A DNA stretch of 64,000 bases from Saprospiraceae bacterium. GTDB lineage: Bacteria > Bacteroidota > Bacteroidia > Chitinophagales > Saprospiraceae. The number at the start of each line of letters is the position of its first letter. The first letter of the stretch is position 1. The notes beneath the pieces are model-generated. The model was not told the origin of the DNA, ran no database searches, and was given only the letters and a program-made list of their open reading frames with translations. Location: assembly GCA_016708265.1 (NCBI GenBank), contig JADJGA010000012.1, positions 186,001 to 250,000 of the forward strand, given 5' to 3'. Shown piece after piece: positions 1 through 11,000 of the stretch. Both the position numbers and the translations under genes were made by a program.

Positions 1-2014
1 TAACAGATGTGGCAGGCAATACGGTTATCTGCATGCAGCAGGTAACAGTGAACGACAATATACCGCCTGTGATCACCTGTCCGAGCGGCAGTCCTTTCAC
101 GAGGAGCAATACAACGGGACTATGCGGCTATGTAGCAAACGGAGCTGAGTTCAATGCTACGGCAACGGACAACTGCGGAGTTATCAGCCTGACGCACAAT
201 TACGGAGCCTGGGGTAACCCGAACAGCCTTGCGGGAGCTACGTTCCCAGTGGGCAGTACGGTAGTTACATGGACAGCTAAGGATGCAAGTGGCAATACAA
301 TAACATGCAGTATAACGATAACAGTAAATGACACTCAGGCACCGGCCTTTGTAAACTGTCCGACAGCGACATTTACTGTAGGAGCGGATGCAGACTGTCA
401 GACCGGAGTGATATGGAGTATACCTGTAGCGCAGGACAACTGCGGTACGGTAACTGTAGCGGAGACCTCAGTAGGAGGACCATACTACGGAACCCAGCTG
501 GCACCGGGTACATACAATATACAATACACAGCGACAGACGGGGCGACCCCGCCTAACACAGCGACATGCAACTTTACGGTGATAGTAGTTGATGACAGTG
601 ATCCTCTTCTGGTATGTCCTGAAGATATGACGGTAGGCACAGCTTCGGGGGTATGCACATGGACAAGTGCAGCCGGTGAGTTAAATCCATTGCTGTCTGT
701 AGATAATTGTCCAGGCTACACCCTGACACATAGTATAAATGGAGCAGCGGCAGTAAATGGAGTAGTACCGGTGACGACATTCAATTCAGGAGTCAGCACC
801 ATCACGTATACACTTAGTGACAATGCGACACCACCGAACGTGGTGAGCTGCAGTTTCACGGTGACAGTTGTTGATGATGAGGCACCTGTACTGACATGTC
901 CTGTGGCAGTAGCTGCAAATACAATTGCCAGCCAGTGCTACTATGGATATTCACCTACTATAGCCAGCAATGCGGTGACAGACAACTGTTCTGCATACGC
1001 AGCATTGACGATAACATACAGGGTTTTCAATCCTGACAACAGCATAAGCGGCCCGTTTGCAAACGGAGCGGCATACAATTTTGCGAAAGGAGTGAGCCAG
1101 ATAGAATATAAGGTAACAGATGTGGCAGGCAATACGGTTATCTGCATGCAGCAGGTAACAGTGAACGACAATATACCGCCTGTGATCACCTGTCCGAGCG
1201 GCAGTCCTTTCACGAGGAGCAATACAACGGGACTATGCGGCTATGTAGCAAACGGAGCTGAGTTCAATGCTACGGCAACGGACAACTGCGGAGTTATCAG
1301 CCTGACGCACAATTACGGAGCCTGGGGTAACCCGAACAGCCTTGCGGGAGCTACGTTCCCAGTGGGCAGTACGGTAGTTACATGGACAGCTAAGGATGCA
1401 AGTGGCAATACAATAACATGCAGTATAACGATAACAGTAAATGACACTCAGGCACCGGCCTTTGTAAACTGTCCGACAGCGACATTTACTGTAGGAGCGG
1501 ATGCAGACTGTCAGACCGGAGTGATATGGAGTATACCTGTAGCGCAGGACAACTGCGGTACGGTAACTGTAGCGGAGACCTCAGTAGGAGGACCATACTA
1601 CGGAACCCAGCTGGCACCGGGTACATACAATATACAATACACAGCGACAGACGGGGCGACCCCGCCTAACACAGCGACATGCAACTTTACGGTGATAGTA
1701 GTTGATGACAGTGATCCTCTTCTGGTATGTCCTGAAGATATGACGGTAGGCACAGCTTCGGGGGTATGCACATGGACAAGTGCAGCCGGTGAGTTAAATC
1801 CATTGCTGTCTGTAGATAATTGTCCAGGCTACACCCTGACACATAGTATAAATGGAGCAGCGGCAGTAAATGGAGTAGTACCGGTGACGACATTCAATTC
1901 AGGAGTCAACACCATCACGTATACACTTAGTGACAATGCGACACCACCGAACGTGGTGAGCTGCAGTTTCACGGTGACAGTTGTTGATGATGAGGCACCT
2001 GTACTGACATGTCC
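1..2014 (+). repeat. 1113-bp tandem duplication inside the HYR region
   Basis: Bases 1-901 recur at 1114-2014 with an offset of exactly 1113 bp (371 codons). By eye I found one difference, G at 796 versus A at 1909, changing Ser to Asn. The copies diverge immediately after 901/2014. The left copy starts at the window edge, so more copies may lie upstream. The period is a multiple of three, so the frame is kept. Confidence 0.95.
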
Positions 2015-5000
2015 GAATCCATTGACACTTGAATGTGGAAGTACGGGTAATGCTGCAGCTATAGCAAACTGGATAGATACTGCGACGAGCACAGATAATT
2101 GTGATACAGATCCTGATATCACTTCGCTTATTTTCAGCGTTGACTCACAATGTGGCAATACAGGAACGAGCCTGTATCAGTTTACAAGTACGGATGGTGC
2201 CGGCAACAGCAGTGTATGCTATACCACCGTAACGATAGAAGATACGACACTACCTGCGATTTTACCATTAGCATCAAACCTGACGATAGAGTGCAACGGA
2301 TCAGAAAACACGGTACAATTACTGGTATGGCTGAATAATCATGGAGGAGCGGTAGCGACAGATCTTTGCGGATCAGTTACCTGGACGAATAATTATAGTG
2401 GGTTAAGCAATGGATGTGGAGCAACAGGAAGTGTGACGGTGACATTTACTGCCACTGACCAGTGCGGTAACAGCTCGGTGACGACAGCAACATTTACAAT
2501 AGAAGATACTACGGATCCGGCATGGGTTGTGCTTCCACAGAATATTATTATAGAATGTGACGGAAGTGCAAATCCTGATGGACAGATATCTGCTTGGCTG
2601 AATACCATAGGAGGCGGCAATGTAACAGATATATGTTCCGGAGTTACATATAGCAATAATTACGCAGGGTTGACAGACGGTTGCGGAGCAACGGGCAGTG
2701 CTACAGTTACATTTATGGCGAGGGATGCATGCGACAATATAGTAACAGCACAAGCGACGGTAACCGTTGTTGACCAAATTTCACCGTTTATAACATTGCC
2801 GGCACAGGATACGATAGTTGAATGTGACGGATCCGGAAACGCTGCGGATCTCACTGCATGGTTGAGCAACCATGGAGGAGCGGTAGCGACAGATGCATGC
2901 AGCAGTTTCACATGGACCTACAGTCTGATAAGCAAGACACAAAATTGCAGTAACACGAGTGTAAGTACATATGGATTCACTGCTACCGATGAATGTGAGA
3001 ATGTAAGTTTAACGACGATAGCCACATTTACGATAGCAGATACCACTGCACCACAGTTTACAGTACCGGCTGCGACGCTAGTTGTTGACTGTGACGGACA
3101 GGGAAATACATTGGTACGCAATACGTGGGTAAGCAATCATGGAGGAGCTGAGGCTACAGACATATGCAGCAATCAGATGAGTTGGACCTATAGTTTGGTG
3201 AATGAGAAAGACAGCTGCGGGATAACGGGAAGATATACATATAGATTTATGGTCGCAGATGCGTGCAATAACATAAGTGTGACAGAGGCTGACTTTGTTA
3301 TCAGGGATATAACTGCACCGCAGATAATCAGTCCGGCACTGCCGCTGACGGTACAGTGTGACGGATCGGGTAATACGGCGGCACTGTTGAACTGGCTGAA
3401 TAACAGTGGAGGAGCTACGGCGACAGATATATGTGGAACAGTGACATGGAGTAATAATTACGGAACGCTGAGTGACGGATGCGGAGCCACGGGAAGTGTG
3501 ACAGTGACATTTACTGCTACGGATGAGTGTGGTAATGCAAGCCAGACGACAGCGGCATTTACGATAATAGATAATACAGCACCTGTGTGGGAGATCCTGC
3601 CGCAAAACCTGACGATAGAGTGTGACGGAAGTACAGATCCGTACAATCAGATACAGTCATGGCTGAACGCAGTAGGAGGAGCAGATGCAGAGGACAATTG
3701 TTCGCTGGTGACATACAGTAATAATTATCAGGGATTAGCGAATGGCTGCAGTGCAGGAACGGGCAGTGCCGTAGTTACATTTACGGCGCGGGATGCATGC
3801 AACAATACAGTAACTGCACAAGCTACGGTGAGTGTGGTAGACAACGTATCCCCGACGATAGTATCCCCTGCAAAAGACACCATAGTACAATGCGACGGAC
3901 AAGGCAATACGGTGAGCCTGACGAGCTGGTTGAATAACCACGCTGGAGCTGTTACGACAGACGATTGCAGCACATTTAGCTGGAGCTACAGTCTTATAAG
4001 CAATGTACCGGGATGCGGAGGTACGGGTGTACACAGATATTCATTCAGGGCAACGGATGCATGTGGCAATATAAGTGTTAGCACAGAAGCTAAATTTACA
4101 ATAAGGGATACAATCGTACCACAGATCACGACAGTAGCTTCGGCGCTGGTAGTGGACTGCGATGGACAGGGCAATGTTGCACAAAGAAATGCATGGCTGA
4201 ACAGCCATGGAGGAGCTGTTGCGACAGATATATGCTCCGGACCGCTGAACTGGACGTATGATCTGATATTGACAAAAGACAGTTGTGGCATTAAAGGCAG
4301 ATGGACCTACTGGTTTACGGTAAAAGACGCATGTGGCAATAAGAGCCACACACAGGCTGACTTTGTGATCAGGGATATAACTGCACCGCAGATAAGCAAT
4401 CCGGCACAGCCGTTGACGGTAGAATGTGACGGTTCAAACAATGCATCGCAGATACTGAACTGGCTGAACAATCATGGATTTGCGACGGCAACAGATGCCT
4501 GTGGAGCAGTGACATGGACTAACAATTACGGAACGATAGTAGGTGGCTGCGGCACAACGGGGCAGGTACAGGTTACGTTTACTGCTACAGACGGATGCGG
4601 TAATGCAAGCCAGACGACTGCGACATTTACAATTAATGATGAAACGGATCCTGTATTCGAGATACTGCCTGCGAATCTGGCGATAGAGTGCGACGGAAGT
4701 ACAGACCCGTATGCACAGATACAGTCATGGCTTAGTACTGTAGGAGGAGCGGAAGCCGAGGATGATTGTTCGCTGATAGTATACAGCAACGATTATGAAG
4801 GATTATCGAATGGCTGCAGTGCGGGGACAGGAAGTGCTATAGTTACTTTCACTGCTATGGATGCATGTGGCAACAGTGCTACAGCCCAGGCGACAGTATC
4901 TGTAATCGATAAAGGCAAGCCATATATAACAGTATCAGCGCGGGATACGATAGTAGAGTGTGACGGACAGGGCAATACAACGGCCTTGAATACATGGCTG

Positions 5001-8000
5001 AACAATCAGGGAGGAGCCATTGCAGCAGATCTGTGCAGTGAGCCATTGACATGGGCAAATACATTGATAAACACTACGCAAAATTGTGGAGGCACGTGTG
5101 TACGCAGATACAGTTTCAGGGCGACGGATGAGTGTGGCAATGTAAGTTTGAATACAGAAGCGTTATTTAAGACTATAGATACGACTATACCACAATTTGC
5201 CACATTGCCGCAGGATAGTACGGTACAATGCGACGGTACAGGCAATACGGCACAATTGGAGGGCTGGCTGGATGACAATGCGGGACTGGAGGCAACAGAC
5301 ATATGTAGCAGCATAAGCAGCATCAGGTATGATCTGGTTAGCCACAGCGAACTGTGCGGAAAGACAGCCACATGGTTGTACAGGTTTACGATCACGGATG
5401 CTTGTGGAAACATAAACGAGGCAGAAGCGACATTCAAGGTAGTAGATACATTGGCACCGGTGATCACGGGAGGCGAAGATATGATAATGGAAGAGTGTAT
5501 AGATCCGCCTGCGGGCAATTATCCGGAGTTTGATTACTGGCTTACGAATAATGCGGGAGCTGCGGCAGTAGACGAATGCGGATGTATTGTAAAATGGACT
5601 AACAACTTCAAACCGGAGAACTGGATATATCTGTGTGGAAACACCAGGTATGTAGATGTTACCTTCTATGCAGCAGATTGCTGCGGCAATGTTGACTCGC
5701 TGACCCACAGGTTTGGGATAGGCGATGTGACTCCACCGGAGTTCACGAATTGCCCTAGGCCGGATATTGTTGTGGATGTACCTACGAATTTATGTGAGAG
5801 TTATGTAAACTTCTCGATGCCATATGCAATAGACAACTGCAGCCGGGTGACGATAGAGCAGACAGATACGACGGGATTGACATCCGGAGATCTGTTCCCT
5901 GTAGGATGTACGATATTACAGTTTACAGCGACGGACAGTTGTGGGAATAAGACGGTATGTCATCTGAGGATCATTGTAAATGACAATCACACACCACCGG
6001 TGATAGAATGTCCAGCGGATATATTCCAGGTAAACGATCCGGGAGTATGCGGAGCTGTTATAGACAGTATCGGGCTGAAGGTTACAGACAATTGTCCAGG
6101 TAATGTATCAGCTACATACGAAGTATTTGATGGATCAGGATATTTGGTAGGCAGCGGGCTGGAAGATGCAAGCGGAACAGAGTTTCCTGTAGGCAATAAT
6201 AAAGTAGTATATACGGCCTATGATCAGCCGAGATTCATGATCACGGAGATAGTACAGAGTGGTTCAGTAACGGGAGTTGAGATAGGTAATTTTGGACCTG
6301 CGGCAATAGATCTGGGCTGTATGGAAGTCAGAAGGGAGAACAGCATTGCTGATGAGTTGTATATAATACCGCATGGTAATATAATAACAGCCGGAAGTGT
6401 ATTTGTGAGGAGTTTCACTAATATACCGGCAGGGCAGGCTGCGTCATATACCCTTAGGATGAAGGACAGACTTATAGATTCAGTAAGGATCAATGCAGGT
6501 TTGAATGGAGTTGACATATTCAGGATAAGTCCGATAGATAACGACACAAATTCTGATTTTGAAGTAAGTAATGCATGTCAGGCAGGAAGCTATGGCATCT
6601 GGAATCCGCAGTTACCACACTATACTGATAATGGAACGTTAACGAAAATGCAAAGTGTAAATCCAAACACCAGTACTTGCCAGTTCAATGTTAATATAAC
6701 TGATATTGAATCACCGGTGTGTGCTACAACAGATACTCTTACTTATAGTGCAGGTAATATGATTATCACACCGGGAACATGTGTGAGTTCTACATTCACA
6801 TTGCCTTCGGGTAAGATAGCAGATATCAATATTATAGATCTTGATGCTACAGTAACGAATGCAGGAAAGGTCACAGTAACACTTACAAGTCCGTGGGGCG
6901 AACAGATCACATTGCTGGAAAATATCTGTAATAATACTCCTAATATAAACGTAAAACTGGATGATATTGCAGCCAGCATGGTATCATCGGCAGGATGCAG
7001 TCCTTTAGGAAACGGAATAGAATATAAGCCGTTAGAGGCTTTCAATACTTATTTTGGAGAGAATTCACAGGGTAACTGGAAACTTGAGCTATATTCCGGT
7101 ACTCCGAATTCGGGTATATTGAATAACTGGTCTATTGAATTTATACTTGTCACAGATTTTGATCAGCCTGATATAGTAGTTGAAAATGATCCGGGAGAAT
7201 GTGGAGCAGACGTAACATGGACGCATCCATACCTTCTTGATAATTGTATCAGCGGAACAATGACAGTAACATATAGCTTCACTAATAGTGTAACAATAGC
7301 GTCAAGTGAGGTTACAGAGATACTTCTCAGTTCAAATGGTACGATAGATCTTGACGGTACTGTTATAACAAGATACTTTGAAGTTGGAGTTACAGAGATC
7401 ACTTATTTGCTGACGGATATATACGGTAATGAATCGGTATGTGGATTTACGGTGACTGTTGAAGATACGGAGGCACCGGTATTCCCTGATGGATGTGCGG
7501 ACAGGACTATATATCTTGATCCGGGAGATTGTTACGGTTCATTGAACACATTCCCACAGGTTATCGACAATTGTGAAGTTGACACATTGAAGTATTATTA
7601 TAGTAACGGAGCTGTTGCAGATCTGATATATATTCCGATAGGTGACCATACAATACTGGCAATAGCCACAGACATATATGGTAACAAAGACACATGTACA
7701 TTTATTGTACATATAATAGAGTATATACCTACCAACCTGATACTGGCATGTAATGATAACATAAATTTATCGTTGAATGCCGAATGTACAGCCGAGTTGA
7801 ATGCAGATATGATACTGGAGGGCAATAATTACAGATGTTATGAGAAGTACTGTATTACTGTTACAGATGCGAATGGAGTACCACACAGCACAACATTTGG
7901 ATACGAAGATGTAGGCAAGATTTTTATAGTTACTATATGTGACTGTCTTGGCAGCGGTAATTGTTGTATGGGACAGGTGACTATAATGGAAAAATTTGAA

Positions 8001-11000
8001 CCTGAGATAGAATGTCCTGCAGATACAGCGATAAGTTGCAATTCCGGCACAAGTCCTGAATTATTGGGATATGTTAAGATATTGAATTGTGAGCCTTTTG
8101 CAGAGATATCATATTCTGATGATCTGGTAGATAACGGCGCATGCGGGACACCAAGAGCTACAATATACAGGACCTGGACAGTAGATGATCATCAGGGTAG
8201 TATTGTCAGCTGTATTCAGGAGATAACGATAAAAAGATCTTCACTTGATGAGGTTGTATTCCCTGCTGATATTCTGAATTTTGATTGTAAGCTGGCGCAG
8301 ACAGAAAGTAAGGCTACACATCCTGATAATACAGGCTATCCGGAAGTTGATGGTGTGCCAATAAATTACAATACCGGATTGTGCATGTTCTCATTCCTGT
8401 ATACTGATGAGATATATCATTATTGCGGAAATAGTTATGAGATTCTGAGGACATGGAAAGTTAGAGATATGTGTGGTCCTGTGACATCACTCAATCCTAG
8501 GATACATGTACAGGTAATCGGGGTATTTGATACAACACCTCCGCAGATCTGTAGCTGTGCTGATATTGAGGTGAATGCAGAGGCATACAAATGTGAAGGT
8601 AGTGTTGAGATACCGGCACCGTGTATTACTGAAAATTGTAGTCCAATCAAGACAGTGAAGTTATTTGTGAGTGGGGCTGGTGTTAGTGTAACGGGTAATT
8701 ATGCAGCCGGAACATTAAAATTCAGGGTATACAGTATGAAGCCCGGGACTTACGCTGCAAGATGGGTGGTAGTAGATGAATGCAATAATAAGACATCATG
8801 TGAATTTGACATAACGGTAATAGATAATTCAGCGCCGATAGCTGTATGTGAGCAGTATAAAGTAGTTAGTCTGACTACAAGCGGGACAGCAGGTGTACAT
8901 GCGGAGGATTTTGATTCGGGCTCATTTGATAATTGCAACCCGGTATGGTTCAAGGTACTGAGGGTAAATGCAGACCTGGTATATGACGGAGGATGCCCTG
9001 ATCTTAACGGAGACGATTACACAAAGACTGCTACTAATGATGTATGGTATGATGATGAGGTATATTTCTGCTGTTTAGATCTGGGAACATCAGTGATGGT
9101 TAACATGAGAGTGTTTGACAAAGACCCGGGAGAGGGACCTGTAGATCCGAAGAGGATGTTACCTGGAGGAGATCTGTACGGGCATTACAATGACTGCTGG
9201 AGTGTTGTCACAACTGAATGTAAGATTCCACCGCTGCTGGTATGTCAGAACAGGACGGTATCATGTGAGGCCAGTATAGACCCGTATGAGAATACGGAGT
9301 TGCTGCAGGAAGTAAGCGGAGTATGCGATTATACGATAACATATACAGATGCGAGGGACAATGGAGTATGTTCTGCCGATATAGTGAGAACATGGTCAGC
9401 GACCGGATGCAGTAAGACAACACAGTGCAAACAGAGGATAACGGTAACGGGAGAAAGTCCGTTCAATCCGTGTACTATAACCTTCCCTGCTGACAGATCA
9501 GTAGAATGTTCAAAGGATTTTGTTGACAATACACTGCCTACCTGGGATGAGAACCCCTGCAATGTGGTGACTGCTGAGATAATCAGGGAAGACACATTCA
9601 CATTTGTAGAAGATGCTTGTTACAAGATACTGAGGGAGTGGGCAGTGATAGACTGGTGTGTATATAAAAACAATACGGGAGCAGAGCAGAACATAGATGC
9701 TGTAAGCTCACTTAAGCTGAATTGCAACAGTTTGATAAAGGATGGTTACTACAGGTATACACAGGTATTGATGGTTACAGACAAGATACCGCCACAGATA
9801 GAAGTACAAACCCAGTGTATAGGAACTACTGATTGTAATGCATTTAATGTTACTCTTACGGCAATAGCGACAGATACGTGCAACACAAATGAGGAATACT
9901 GGTGGAAATATATAGTTGAGAACTTGGATTGTGTATGCGATCCTGTACAGGTATCATACAATTATTTACCTAAGCCATACGGAGTAGCAGTAGGCAAGCG
10001 AAGCCTTGACAGACTTGATAAGGTGAAAGAAGCTAAATTAGTATTGTTGAATCCGACAGCAGCAGGGCACTACAAGGTGACGTGGACAGTAGGAGACGGA
10101 TGCGGCAATGCGACGAGTAAAGAGCAGTTCTTTACGATAGCAGACAAGAAAGCACCGACACCGGTAATGGTAGACATAGCTACAGCGGTTATGGAGAACG
10201 GCATGGTATCACTGAAGGCAAGATGGTTTGACAAGGGAGGCTGCGGAGACGGATGTATATCATCATTTGATAACTGTACGGCGAAAGAAGAAATGTATTT
10301 CACATATACACCGATGTTACCGAACCTGTGGGTAGAACCTGTGAAATGGGCTAATCAATACGCACAGTACGGCAGGAACTTCTTTGATCCTGTGACGGGA
10401 GCAATAAGTACAGAAGGTAAGTACCTGAATGGCAAGGCACATGCATGGATACCTGAGAGCAGGAGTTCGGAGAAAGTATATCTGTGTGAATATGTAGAGA
10501 ATAAAGACACTACGATAACGGAACAGGTATATGTGTGGGATAAATTTGGGTTGAATGAGCAGTGTGATGATGGCAACTATGATTTTGCGAACGTACAGTT
10601 GAATCTGAACCATTGCGGTACAGCGCTGTTAAGCGGAACGGTACGTTTGGGAAGTGAACTGATGGAAGGCATGAGCGTGAAGGCAAGTGACGGAGAGCAG
10701 GAGTTCAGGAAGATAACGGAGGCTGATGGCAGATATGCATTCTCGGTACCACAGGGTCAGTACACTATAAAGTCAGAAAGTGACGAAGACTACCTGAAGG
10801 GCATCTCCACACTTGACATACTTATCATACAGAAGTACATACTTGGACTCAAGCAGATAACGGATCCATTGTTGCTGATAGCTGCGGATGCCAACAAGAA
10901 CAGTATGGTTACGGCTGCGGATATTCTGGAGGTGAGAAAGACCTTACTGGGGACGAAGGACAGGTTTGAGAATAATTCGTGGGTAGGCATAGCAACGGGC

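Noticed and set aside
574..5708. Many antisense open frames of 60-180 codons opposite the giant gene
   Set aside because: They mirror the codon pattern of the repeats, are themselves repeated with them, and show no family features, start context or export signals.
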